The notes: generated from the letters alone by a model not told the origin. 26,816 nucleotides of DNA from UBA5272 sp964393005 (GCA_964393005.1 CAYMRR010000005.1:1-26816), one strand, 5' to 3'. Shown: positions 7,852-14,810, counted from the first letter of the stretch. Program-made: numbers and translations.

Positions 7852-8535
7852 ATGACTCGAGTAAGAACAAAAAGAAAATCTTCTAAACAAAAATTTAATA
7901 GCATTATTATTTCTATTTTTATAGTATTTATATCTATATATGCCCTAATGGCTTTGGGAGATTTTCTCAAAAGTAAAACAGAAAGCTGGCATTTAGATAT
8001 TAAAAATAATAAATCTTTTCAAATAAGAAAAATTAAAGAAATAGACAGTCTTAAATTTTATTCTCAAGAAGAAAATATTAATAGCGATATAGCCATAATA
8101 GAGCTTGGAGGAGAAAATCTTAATAAACTAAACACTATAACTCTTACTACTAGTAAAGGAGATAAAATAATAGCCGAATTAGCAGATACAGACGAGAAAA
8201 GGACTTTAGGCCTTTCAGGTAGAGAGAAATTGGTTTCAGAAAAAATTGAAGGAATTAATATAGAAGAAGGAATGCTTTTTGTTTTTCCTGAAGAAGTTTA
8301 TACAGGTTTTTGGATGAAAGATATGAATTTTGATTTAGACATTATTTGGCTTAGTGAAAATTTTGAAATTTTACAAATAGAAAAAGCTTTAGCCAGCTCT
8401 TATAATAAAGAAAATCCTGATGATTCAGAAATATTTTCCAATACTCTTTGGACAGCAAAATATGTCTTAGAAATCAATTTTGATGCTACAGAACTTTTAA
8501 ATCTAAAAGTAGGGGACAAATTATCTATATACTAA
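7852..8535 (+). CDS. Membrane-anchored DUF192 protein
   Basis: A 227-residue protein with a basic N-terminus (KRKSSKQK), a membrane helix at residues 17-36 and an extracytoplasmic DUF192 domain at about 100-227. Domain signatures are AELADTDEKRTLGLSGREKL (109-127), GMLFVF (140-145), GFWMKDMNFDLDIIWL (152-167) and a final short strand VGDKLSIY. The biochemical function of DUF192 is not established; the fold is a small beta-rich domain often exported in bacteria. The region between helix and domain (about 40-100) is unrecognised. No Shine-Dalgarno is seen; the ATG follows AAATATTTT. It sits between its upstream neighbour's terminator and lepA, and probably has a separate promoter after 7818. 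Confidence 0.85.
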   Translation: MTRVRTKRKSSKQKFNSIIISIFIVFISIYALMALGDFLKSKTESWHLDIKNNKSFQIRKIKEIDSLKFYSQEENINSDIAIIELGGENLNKLNTITLTTSKGDKIIAELADTDEKRTLGLSGREKLVSEKIEGINIEEGMLFVFPEEVYTGFWMKDMNFDLDIIWLSENFEILQIEKALASSYNKENPDDSEIFSNTLWTAKYVLEINFDATELLNLKVGDKLSIY

Positions 8536-8557
8536 TTTTTTGTTTTAGCTTCTTTTG

Positions 8558-8566
8558 TGCTATATT
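8558..8566 (+). promoter_or_regulatory. Extended -10 promoter for lepA
   Basis: TGCTATATT within TGTGCTATATTTT, 25 bases before the lepA ATG. A second -10-like box, TATAAT, lies at 8573-8578. No convincing -35 box is seen. Confidence 0.45.
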
Positions 8567-8590
8567 TTAGATTATAATATACAAATTTAA

Positions 8591-10366
8591 ATGGAAAATA
8601 TAAGGAATTTTTCTATTATTGCTCATATTGATCATGGTAAGTCTACTTTAGCAGATAGGCTTTTAGAATTTACTAATACTGTAGAAAATAGAAAAATGAA
8701 AAATCAGGTATTAGATTCTATGGATCTTGAAAGAGAAAGGGGGATAACTATAAAAATGACTCCCGTATGTATGGAGTATAAAAAATTTACCTTAAACCTT
8801 ATAGATACTCCAGGGCATATAGATTTTTCTTATGAAGTTTCTAGGAGTTTGCAAGCGGTAGAAGGAGCTTTACTTTTAGTGGATGCTACTCAAGGAGTGC
8901 AGGCTCAGACTCTTACTACTTTAGAAATGGCCAAAGCTGCAAATTTAAAAATAATACCAGTTATAAATAAAATAGATTCTCCGCTAGCAGATGCTGCTGC
9001 TGTAAAAAAGCAGATAATAAATTTATTAGATATAGAAGAAAAAGATATAGCTTTAGTATCTGGAAAAACTGGAGAGGGTATAGAAAATCTTTTAGAGAAA
9101 ATTGTAGAAAAAATACCGTCACCAAAATTAGAAAAAGTAGAAAATTCTTCTTTTAGATCTTTAATTTTTGATTTTGAATATTCTAGCCATGAGGGGATTA
9201 TTTTATATATTCGAGCTTTAAATGGAAAAGTAAAAAAGGGAGATGAGTTATTTTTTATAAAATCAGAATCTAGATTTTTGGTAAGAAGTGTAGGTGTTTT
9301 TAAGCCAGAAAAAAAAGAAGTAGAAGAATTGAAAGAAGGAGAAATAGGCTATATTATTACAGGTATAAAAGAGCCTGGTATAGCAAGGGTAGGAGATACA
9401 GTGACTACATTTTCTCACCCACTCCCAGCTTATGCAGGATATGAAGAGCCTGTACCACTTGTTTTTGCTTCTATTTATCCAGAAACACAAGACAGATTTG
9501 ATGATTTAAGATCTTCTTTATCTAGACTTCGTTTATCAGATTCATCTCTTACTTTTGAAGAAGAAATGAGTGGGGCTTTAGGTAGAGGCTTTCGATGTGG
9601 TTTTTTAGGAATGCTTCATCTTGAAATAGTAAGTGAAAGATTAAGAAGAGAATTTCAACAAGAACTTATAATAACTCAGCCTTCTATCACTTATGAGGTA
9701 GAAATGAAAAATGGAGAAATAGAAAAAGTCTATACACCTATACATTTTCCAGACCATGGGCAATATATAAAAGTCAAAGAGCCTTGGATATCTTTAATAA
9801 TAATAGTACCTAGCGATTATTTGTCTAACTTGATGCAGCTTTTTCAAAAGCATGAAGTAGAAATAGAAGATATGGAAGATTGGGGAGAAAATAGAGTAAA
9901 TTTAAAGCTTAGCATGCCTTTAAGAGAGCTAATGAGAAACTTTTTTGATGAATTAAAATCTGCATCTAGTGGATATGCTTCTATATCCTATAAAGTAGGA
10001 GAAATGCGAGAAGCTTTTGTCACCAGATTAGATGTGCTTGTAGCTGAAGAAAGGGTGCCAGCTTTTTCTAGAGTGGTAGCAGAGTGGAGAGCTATGGAAG
10101 AAGCTGAAGAAATAGTAGAAAAGCTTTACAAAATACTTCCTAGAGAGCTTTTTCGAGTAAAGATACAAGCTATGGTAAAAGGTAGAATCATAGCTTCAAG
10201 AAGCCTTTCTGCTATGAAAAAAGATGTTACAGGATATTTGTATGGAGGAGATATAACAAGAAAAATGAAGCTTAGAGAAAAACAGAAGAGAGGAAAGAAA
10301 AGAATGCAAAAAGATGGTAAAGTCCATATCGAACACGATACTTTTTTAGAGCTAATGAAAAAATAA
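8591..10366 (+). CDS. lepA: Elongation factor 4 (LepA)
   Basis: A translational GTPase that acts on stalled or assembling ribosomes. It has 591 residues against a usual 595-600. GTPase motifs: G1 AHIDHGKST (11-19), G2 RGITI, G3 DTPGHIDF, G4 NKID, and G5 seen as VSGKTGEG (most relatives have SAKTG). The domain unique to LepA is present: EAFVTRLDVLVAEERVPAFSRV, and the C-terminal tail YGGDITRKMKLREKQKRGKKRM ends in a helix LELMKK. This separates it from the TypA paralogue 1.3 kb upstream and from EF-G. The ATG follows ACAAATTTAA with no Shine-Dalgarno. It converges with the small minus-strand gene at 10386-10499, and no strong hairpin is seen between them. Confidence 0.97.
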   Translation: MENIRNFSIIAHIDHGKSTLADRLLEFTNTVENRKMKNQVLDSMDLERERGITIKMTPVCMEYKKFTLNLIDTPGHIDFSYEVSRSLQAVEGALLLVDATQGVQAQTLTTLEMAKAANLKIIPVINKIDSPLADAAAVKKQIINLLDIEEKDIALVSGKTGEGIENLLEKIVEKIPSPKLEKVENSSFRSLIFDFEYSSHEGIILYIRALNGKVKKGDELFFIKSESRFLVRSVGVFKPEKKEVEELKEGEIGYIITGIKEPGIARVGDTVTTFSHPLPAYAGYEEPVPLVFASIYPETQDRFDDLRSSLSRLRLSDSSLTFEEEMSGALGRGFRCGFLGMLHLEIVSERLRREFQQELIITQPSITYEVEMKNGEIEKVYTPIHFPDHGQYIKVKEPWISLIIIVPSDYLSNLMQLFQKHEVEIEDMEDWGENRVNLKLSMPLRELMRNFFDELKSASSGYASISYKVGEMREAFVTRLDVLVAEERVPAFSRVVAEWRAMEEAEEIVEKLYKILPRELFRVKIQAMVKGRIIASRSLSAMKKDVTGYLYGGDITRKMKLREKQKRGKKRMQKDGKVHIEHDTFLELMKK

Positions 10367-10385
10367 GTAAGAATTGTCTAACTTA

Positions 10386-10499
10386 TTAGAGAGTATTTAA
10401 AAGAGGAATGAGTAAAAAGGCTATCATAGCAATAGCAAGCAATACTGCAAATACTTTGTATATTTTTTCTACCTTTTTCTTTTGTTTAGGTTTAAACAT
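10386..10499 (-). CDS. 37-residue single-pass membrane microprotein
   Basis: The frame reads MFKPKQKKKVEKIYK, then VFAVLLAIAMIAFLLIPLLN and ends TL-TAA. The basic N-terminus followed by one hydrophobic helix (about residues 16-34) predicts a membrane protein with its N-terminus inside. Support for a real gene: a start-to-stop frame filling the gap between convergent lepA and the divergent ftsB-like gene, and an extended -10 box (TGTTATACT) placed so that the transcript would start at or next to the ATG. No function can be assigned. Its divergent neighbour is an FtsB/DivIC-like gene, but a link is only a guess. Confidence 0.65.
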   Translation of the reverse strand: MFKPKQKKKVEKIYKVFAVLLAIAMIAFLLIPLLNTL

Positions 10500-10507
10500 A
10501 TGGCTAC

Positions 10508-10516
10508 AGTATAACA
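10508..10516 (-). promoter_or_regulatory. Extended -10 promoter for the 37-residue microprotein
   Basis: On the minus strand TGTTATACT, with TATACT at 10513-10508. The expected transcription start near 10501 is about two bases from the ATG at 10499, so the mRNA would be leaderless or nearly so. TTGAAG at 10534-10529 is a possible -35 box but with a short 15-base spacer. Confidence 0.5.
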
Positions 10517-10568
10517 CAATCTAAAAGTCTTCAAAATATTATTTTTTAAGAATAAAGCTTTATTAATG

Positions 10569-10577
10569 TGCTATTAT
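10569..10577 (+). promoter_or_regulatory. Extended -10 promoter for the ftsB-like gene
   Basis: TGCTATTAT inside TGTGCTATTATTTATATAAG, 33 bases before the ATG at 10610. It is the third copy of the TGTGCTAT word in this window. Confidence 0.5.
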
Positions 10578-10609
10578 TTATATAAGAAAATCTAGTTTTT
10601 CATAAAATT

Positions 10610-11023
10610 ATGAAAAAATATAAAAGAAAATTTATAAAACAAAGGTTTTTTACTTATCTTCTAATACCAGTATTTGTATGGTTTATTTTTATCTTAGGTA
10701 GAGGGATTATAGATTTATCTCAAAAATACAAAGTTACAAAACTCGATAGAGATTATATAAAAAGAGAGGTAGATAAAATAGAGTTAGAATATGAAAATAA
10801 TCTAGAAAAATTAGAAAATATAAAAACAGAAGAAGGGCAAGAAGAATTTATAAGAGAAACTTATCCTGTCAAAAAAGAAGGAGAGAAGGTGGTGGTAATT
10901 TACAATGTTCCTTCTTTTACTTATGAAATTCCTAAAAAAGGTTCAAATTGGAAATCTTTGCCAATAAAGAGTTTTTTAGAAAATATTATATTAAAAATAA
11001 AACATGTTATACTTAATAAGTAA
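10610..11023 (+). CDS. FtsB/DivIC-like septum formation initiator protein
   Basis: A 137-residue bitopic membrane protein: basic start (KKYKRKFIKQR), membrane helix at 12-30, coiled coil at about 40-72, then the family signature EEFIRETYPVKKEGEKVVVIYN at 78-99. In relatives this protein joins FtsL and FtsQ/DivIB in the division complex at the septum, with the coiled coil outside the cytoplasm. The C-terminal extension after residue 100 (through SFLENIILKIKHVILNK) is longer than in E. coli FtsB and ends in an amphipathic helix. The glutaredoxin gene starts 13 bases downstream, so the two are probably co-transcribed. The start codon follows CATAAAATT and no Shine-Dalgarno. Confidence 0.85.
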   Translation: MKKYKRKFIKQRFFTYLLIPVFVWFIFILGRGIIDLSQKYKVTKLDRDYIKREVDKIELEYENNLEKLENIKTEEGQEEFIRETYPVKKEGEKVVVIYNVPSFTYEIPKKGSNWKSLPIKSFLENIILKIKHVILNK

Positions 11024-11036
11024 AAGAAATTAGTAT

Positions 11037-11309
11037 ATGTTAGGAAAAAATAAAAAAGAAGAAAGTAGTAACAAAAAGGTGGAGATTTTTTCTACTCCTA
11101 CTTGCCATTTTTGCAATTTGGCTAAAAATTGGTTTAAAGAAAAAGGTATAGCTTATACAGATTTTGATGTATCAAAAGATGCTTTAAAAAGAAAAGAAAT
11201 GGTAGAGCTTACAGGTCAGCTTGGAGTACCGGTTATAAAAATAGGGGAAGAAGTAGTTATTGGTTTTAACCCTCAAAGAATATCTGAAATCCTTTCTCTT
11301 ACTGTTTAA
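11037..11309 (+). CDS. Glutaredoxin-like thiol oxidoreductase
   Basis: A 90-residue thioredoxin-fold protein. After a charged start (KNKKEESSNKK) the first strand VEIFSTPTC leads into the active site C23-H-F-C26. The cis-proline loop GVPVIKIG and the late GFNPQRISEIL helix are those of small glutaredoxins of the NrdH/YruB type, which have a similar length. It is expected to reduce disulfides in the cytoplasm, using thioredoxin reductase or glutathione; neither partner is in this window. The ATG is 13 bases after the ftsB-like stop. An extended -10 box (TGTTATACT, 11005-11013) at the end of the upstream gene could give it an extra promoter. Confidence 0.92.
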   Translation: MLGKNKKEESSNKKVEIFSTPTCHFCNLAKNWFKEKGIAYTDFDVSKDALKRKEMVELTGQLGVPVIKIGEEVVIGFNPQRISEILSLTV

Positions 11310-11344
11310 TATAGCTTTTTTAGCTTTTAAAAAAATAGTATTTA

Positions 11345-11353
11345 TGTTAGAAT
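11345..11353 (+). promoter_or_regulatory. Extended -10 promoter for tRNA-Phe
   Basis: TGTTAGAAT, with a start expected near 11360, about 16 bases before the mature tRNA. No clear -35 box is seen. Confidence 0.4.
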
Positions 11354-11356
11354 AGT

Positions 11357-11375
11357 AAAGACTTAAAAAGTCTTT
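11357..11375 (+). other. Inverted repeat abutting the 5' end of tRNA-Phe
   Basis: AAAGACTT (11357-11364), loop AAA, AAGTCTTT (11368-11375). An 8-bp hairpin whose last base is directly followed by base 1 of the tRNA. It could shape the 5' leader for RNase P, or weakly terminate the glutaredoxin transcript; only three T follow the stem. Confidence 0.5.
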
Positions 11376-11451
11376 GCCGAGATAGCTCAGTTGGTAGAGC
11401 GCTTCCCTGAAGAGGAATAGGTCCCCAGTTCGAGCCTGGGTCTCGGCACCA
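11376..11451 (+). tRNA. tRNA-Phe (GAA)
   Basis: A full cloverleaf of 76 bases. Acceptor GCCGAGA pairs with TCTCGGC, the D arm is GCTC/GAGC, the anticodon loop is CTGAAGA with anticodon GAA, and the T arm is CCCAG/CTGGG around TTCGAGC. The discriminator A is followed by an encoded CCA. The outermost anticodon-stem pair (C27-T43) is a mismatch. A long palindromic terminator follows at once. Confidence 0.95.
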
Positions 11452-11452
11452 A

Positions 11453-11486
11453 AAATAAAAGAGAGTATTAATACTCTCTTTTATTT
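11453..11486. terminator. Bidirectional terminator between tRNA-Phe and the 101-residue gene
   Basis: A perfect palindrome with 17-base arms centred on 11469/11470 (AAAAGAGAGTATT/AATACTCTCTTTT at the core). The A-rich left and T-rich right ends let it act on both strands. Confidence 0.9.
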
Positions 11487-11503
11487 ATTATCTAATTAAA
11501 TTA

Positions 11504-11809
11504 TTAATTAGATATTAAATTTTTTAATAATTCTATTATATAATTCGCTTCTTCAGGCAAAGAATCAGACAAACCTACCGCTCCTCCAGAAATATTTTTT
11601 AAAAGATTTTGTATCTCTTGTATATTATTATAAAAAGAATTAAAATAAGGTTTTAAGAAATAAAAAGCTCCTACAAGTGCTCCAGAAATTATTATCCAGT
11701 AGAGCACTTTAGACCAACCAAGCATAATTTGGCTATTTCTTACTTTTTTAAGTAGTCTATTATTTTCTTTTGTTAAAGCAAATAACTTTTTAAAATCTTC
11801 TTCATCCAT
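11504..11809 (-). CDS. Small membrane protein of unknown function (101 residues)
   Basis: Not recognised at family level. Residues 1-27 are a charged helix that could form a short coiled coil (MDEEDFKKLFALTKENNRLLKKV). A single membrane helix follows at about 36-52 (VLYWIIISGALVGAFYFL), then an amphipathic tail with LLKNISGG and a final helix YIIELLKNLI. Small bitopic proteins of this layout are common in CPR genomes, often of unknown role. It lies just after tRNA-Arg on the same strand. An extended -10 box ends seven bases before the ATG, so it may be made from a leaderless mRNA. Its stop codon is inside a second hairpin (arms 11489-11499 and 11504-11514). Confidence 0.75.
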   Translation of the reverse strand: MDEEDFKKLFALTKENNRLLKKVRNSQIMLGWSKVLYWIIISGALVGAFYFLKPYFNSFYNNIQEIQNLLKNISGGAVGLSDSLPEEANYIIELLKNLISN

Positions 11810-11815
11810 ATTTAT

Positions 11816-11824
11816 ATTTTATCA
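11816..11824 (-). promoter_or_regulatory. Extended -10 promoter giving a leaderless mRNA
   Basis: On the minus strand TGATAAAAT, with the -10 hexamer at 11821-11816. The predicted start falls at or next to the ATG at 11809. Read-through from the adjacent tRNA-Arg is the alternative. Confidence 0.45.
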
Positions 11825-11833
11825 CAATATTTG

Positions 11834-11905
11834 TGCTCTCGGCAGGAATCGAACCCACAAACCCTCCTTAGGACGGAGGAGTTATATCCATTTAACTACG
11901 AGAGC
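11834..11905 (-). tRNA. tRNA-Arg (CCU)
   Basis: Minus strand: acceptor GCTCTCG pairs with CGAGAGC, D arm GTTA/TAAC, anticodon stem CCTCC/GGAGG with loop GTCCTAA (anticodon CCT), T arm GTGGG/CCTGC with two wobble pairs around TTCGATT, and discriminator A. The next bases are CAA, so the 3' CCA is not encoded and must be added by a nucleotidyltransferase, unlike the tRNA-Phe nearby. It reads AGG codons. Confidence 0.93.
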
Positions 11906-11916
11906 TATCAAGTATT

Positions 11917-11929
11917 ATTATACATTATA
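11917..11929 (-). promoter_or_regulatory. -10 boxes upstream of tRNA-Arg
   Basis: Two TATAAT hexamers on the minus strand (11929-11924 and 11922-11917), predicting starts within about 12 bases of the tRNA 5' end. No -35 box is seen; the hsp20 terminator lies directly upstream. Confidence 0.4.
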
Positions 11930-11935
11930 TCTAGA

Positions 11936-11972
11936 TTAATAAAAACTCCACTTTTTGTGGAGTTTTTATTAA
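11936..11972. terminator. Terminator after hsp20, overlapping its stop codon
   Basis: A 16-bp perfect stem (11936-11951 with 11957-11972) around a TTTTT loop, core ACTCCAC/GTGGAGT. On the minus strand it is followed by an A/T-rich tail. The hsp20 stop codon (11969-11971) is inside the right arm. Confidence 0.9.
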
Positions 11973-12472
11973 ATACTTTTTACTTTTACTTTAGCTTGTC
12001 TTGCTTTATCTACTTTTGGAAGCCTTATAATAAGAAGGCCATGTTTTTCTACTGCATCTACATTTTCTATTTCTATTTCATGAGGGAGTAAAATACTTCT
12101 AGAAAAAGATCCCCAATAAAGTTCTCTATAAAAATAGTCATCATCTGCTATTTGATTATTTCCATCTCTTCTACCTTTTATGGTAACCATATCTCTAGTG
12201 ATAGAAATTTGAAGATCTTCAGGTTTTACACCTGCGAGCATAGCTTCGATAATTATTTCATTTTGTGTTTGATAAACATCTACTGAAAGCTCTCCATCTT
12301 CTTCAAATATTTCTTCATCAGCATAATTAGACAAAGATTCATCTTCATCCATAAGTCTTCTATTACTTTTTCTATTGACTTCTATTTCCATTTCTTCATT
12401 ATCTAGCTCGTCTTCTTCTAGCATTACAGAACCAGCAAGCCTTTCAAAAAATGATTTTTTTTCTTTTGACAT
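11969..12472 (-). CDS. Small heat shock protein, Hsp20/alpha-crystallin family
   Basis: An ATP-independent holdase that binds unfolding proteins. It has 167 residues: a variable acidic N-terminal arm (1-60), an alpha-crystallin domain (about 61-158) with LSVDVYQTQNEIIIEAMLAGVKPEDL and the signature G145-L-L-I-I-R-L-P-K153, and a short basic tail VKVKSI that resembles the I/V-x-I/V assembly motif. The acidic N-terminus (many Glu/Asp) is longer than usual for a protein of this size. It has a good promoter (TTGATA-17-TATAAT) and a leader of about 60 bases. No CIRCE element is visible, so heat control, if any, works by another route. Confidence 0.95.
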   Translation of the reverse strand: MSKEKKSFFERLAGSVMLEEDELDNEEMEIEVNRKSNRRLMDEDESLSNYADEEIFEEDGELSVDVYQTQNEIIIEAMLAGVKPEDLQISITRDMVTIKGRRDGNNQIADDDYFYRELYWGSFSRSILLPHEIEIENVDAVEKHGLLIIRLPKVDKARQAKVKVKSI

Positions 12473-12538
12473 AATTTTATTAAACTTTTAATTAACTAAA
12501 ATATAGATAAAACGCAATACATTTTTAAATATACATTT

Positions 12539-12567
12539 ATTATACCTATTTTTTAGACTTATATCAA
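12539..12567 (-). promoter_or_regulatory. hsp20 promoter
   Basis: On the minus strand TTGATA (12567-12562), 17 bases, TATAAT (12544-12539). The predicted start near 12532 gives a 60-base AT-rich leader. A DnaA-box-like site (12583-12591) lies just upstream. Confidence 0.65.
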
Positions 12568-12582
12568 AAAACTAAGCGCTAG

Positions 12583-12591
12583 TTATCCACA
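12583..12591 (+). promoter_or_regulatory. DnaA-box-like site, valS/hsp20 spacer
   Basis: TTATCCACA, a perfect match to the E. coli high-affinity DnaA box, in the context TAGTTATCCACA. The same 12-mer occurs at 15988-15999. It is a single site, so it does not mark an origin by itself. Confidence 0.35.
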
Positions 12592-12593
12592 TT

Positions 12594-14780
12594 CTAGTTT
12601 ACCCAAGGAGTAAGAAGTAGTAAATCTTCATCTTTATGCTTTAAATCTTTCCAAATCTCTTCTGTTATAAAAGGCATAAAAGGATGCAGAGTAATTATGA
12701 GATTTCTTAATACTAAAAGTAGAGTAGCTTGGGCAGATTTCTTATTATTATTTTCTAAGATTCTTATTTTAAGAGTTTCTATTTGTTTATCACAAAACTC
12801 ATGCCAAAAATAAGCATAAATTTTTTCACTTGCTAGATGAAGTCTATAGTTTTCTATATCTTCTCTTATATCTTTTATTGTTTTGAGAGATTCTTCATAA
12901 ATATCTAAATCTTCTTTAAAAGTTATATTTTCTTTATAATCTAGCGAGTCTGTATAGTCGCTAGTTTTTTCTAATACAAATCTAGTAGCATTCCAGATTT
13001 TATTTGCAAAGTTTTTATAAGCTTTTATTTTATCTTCTCCAAGCCTAAGATCATTACCAGGACCATTTCCTACTATTTGAGCCATTCTTAATGCATCGGT
13101 TCCAAATTTTTCTATTAAGTCTCTTGGATCTATAGAATTATTTAAAGATTTACTCATTTTTCTTCCTTGAGTATCTCTTATCAATCCGTGAAGATAAGTA
13201 GTTTTAAAAGGAATTTGATTTAAAGCATAAGTACTCATCATTATCATTCGAGCAACCCAAAAAAAGAGAATATCGTGTCCAGTTTCCAAAAGACTTGCAG
13301 GGTGAAAGTTTTTTAAATCTTCAGTTTTATTTGGCCAGCCCAAAGTAGAAAAAGTCCACATTCCAGAAGAAAACCAAGTGTCTAGTGTATCTTCATCTTG
13401 TTCTAAATTTTTATTTGTATCATTAAATCCTATAGCAGCTATATTTTTATTTTCGTCATACCAGACTGGTATTCTATGTCCATACCAAATTTGTCTTGAA
13501 ATACACCAATCTCTAAGATTATTTATCCAGTGAAAATAAACTTTTTCAAATCTTTCAGGCAAGATTTTTAAATTATGTATTTCTACAGCTTCTAGCATTA
13601 GCTTTTTTAAAGTAGTAGTTTTATCAAAATGTTTAAATTCTTTATTTACAGCTATAAACCATTGAAGTTTTGGAAGAGGTTCTATTATGCCTCCAGTTCT
13701 TTCAGCTGTAGAAATATTTTGAGAAATAGTTTCTTCTTTTTCTAATAAATTATTTTCTTTTAGCCATGCCACTATTTGCTCTCTAGCTTCTAAAGTTTTT
13801 TTACCATTTAAATCTTCGGAAACATTTGTCATTTTTGCATATTCGTTTATAATCTGCTTTTTTTCAAGGCCATGTCTTTCTGCTATTTCCCAATCTATTT
13901 GAGAGTGAGCTGGAGTTACCCCAAGGGCTCCTGTACCAAAATCCATATCTACTTCTGGGTCGGCTATAATTTTTACTTTAATAGGAGTATTGCAGAATAC
14001 TAATTCATATTCTTTATCAATAAACTCTGTATATCTTTTATCTTTAGGATTTACTGCTACTCCAGTATCTCCAACTTTTGTTTCAGGTCTTGTAGTAGAA
14101 ATAGAAATAGGGAAGTCTTTAGAGTATTTAAAAGTATAAAGAGTAGCTTCTCTTTCTTCATAGATTATCTCATCATCTGAAATCACTGTTTGTCCTTTAG
14201 GGTCCCAATTTACTATTCTATTACCTCTATAAATAAGACCGTCTTCATACATTTTTTTAAACATAGTATTTACAGCAAAATTTCTCTCTTCATCCAAAGT
14301 AAAAGCTAGTCTAGACCAATCAAGTGATGCACCCATAGATTTAAATTGAGAGAGAATAGTATTTTGAGATTCTTTTGCAAATTCATTTACTCTTTTTAAA
14401 AATTCTTCTCTTCCCAAGTCATGCTTATTTTTCTTTTCTTTTTTTAGTAAATCTTTTTCTACTACCGACTGAGTAGCTATGGCTGCATGATCTGTTCCTG
14501 GAAGCCATAAAGTTCTATACCCATTCATTCTATAAAATCTTACTACTATATCTTGTATAGAAAGCATTAAAGAGTGTCCTATATGAAGAGTTCCTGTCAC
14601 ATTTGGTGGAGGAAGAATAATAGAAAAAGTTTTTTCTTTTCCATCTATTTCTTTTAGTATTTTTTCCTCTTTTATATTGTCAGGGTTAAAATATCCAGAC
14701 TCTTCCCAGGTTTTATATATTTCGCCTTCTATCTCTTTTGCATTATAAGCTTTTAAAAATTTTTCAGGTATTTCTTTCAT
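12594..14780 (-). CDS. valS: Valyl-tRNA synthetase
   Basis: Charges tRNA-Val; class I synthetase of 728 residues. The ATP-site motifs are H66-I-G-H69 (in NVTGTLHIGH) and K541-M-S-K-S545. The CP1 editing domain is present (TRPET with GDTGVAVNPKD, and DFGTGALGVTPAHSQIDWEIAERHG). GHDILFFWVARM before KMSKS is typical of ValRS. The protein stops shortly after the anticodon-binding domain (HPFMPFITEEIW, then LLLLTPWVN). E. coli ValRS has 951 residues and Bacillus about 880, so the C-terminal coiled-coil tRNA-binding arm is missing, with a clean TAG stop. It is the only gene here that ends in TAG. No Shine-Dalgarno is visible. Confidence 0.96.
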   Translation of the reverse strand: MKEIPEKFLKAYNAKEIEGEIYKTWEESGYFNPDNIKEEKILKEIDGKEKTFSIILPPPNVTGTLHIGHSLMLSIQDIVVRFYRMNGYRTLWLPGTDHAAIATQSVVEKDLLKKEKKNKHDLGREEFLKRVNEFAKESQNTILSQFKSMGASLDWSRLAFTLDEERNFAVNTMFKKMYEDGLIYRGNRIVNWDPKGQTVISDDEIIYEEREATLYTFKYSKDFPISISTTRPETKVGDTGVAVNPKDKRYTEFIDKEYELVFCNTPIKVKIIADPEVDMDFGTGALGVTPAHSQIDWEIAERHGLEKKQIINEYAKMTNVSEDLNGKKTLEAREQIVAWLKENNLLEKEETISQNISTAERTGGIIEPLPKLQWFIAVNKEFKHFDKTTTLKKLMLEAVEIHNLKILPERFEKVYFHWINNLRDWCISRQIWYGHRIPVWYDENKNIAAIGFNDTNKNLEQDEDTLDTWFSSGMWTFSTLGWPNKTEDLKNFHPASLLETGHDILFFWVARMIMMSTYALNQIPFKTTYLHGLIRDTQGRKMSKSLNNSIDPRDLIEKFGTDALRMAQIVGNGPGNDLRLGEDKIKAYKNFANKIWNATRFVLEKTSDYTDSLDYKENITFKEDLDIYEESLKTIKDIREDIENYRLHLASEKIYAYFWHEFCDKQIETLKIRILENNNKKSAQATLLLVLRNLIITLHPFMPFITEEIWKDLKHKDEDLLLLTPWVN

Positions 14781-14801
14781 ATTTTATATATTAATACTCT
14801 T

Positions 14802-14810
14802 TGTTATGAT
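14802..14810 (+). promoter_or_regulatory. Extended -10 promoter for the PQ-loop-like gene
   Basis: TGTTATGAT, about 64 bases before the ATG at 14874, in the divergent spacer with valS. No clear -35 box is seen. Confidence 0.4.

Noticed and set aside
9263..9490. Minus-strand 75-codon frame inside lepA
   Set aside because: Shadow of lepA with Phe/Tyr/Cys-rich nonsense composition and no promoter.
11831..12091. Plus-strand 86-codon frame
   Set aside because: It runs over tRNA-Arg, a terminator and the 3' end of hsp20, all well supported on the minus strand.
12473..12593. CIRCE heat-shock operator before hsp20
   Set aside because: No TTAGCACTC/GAGTGCTAA inverted repeat is present in the spacer.
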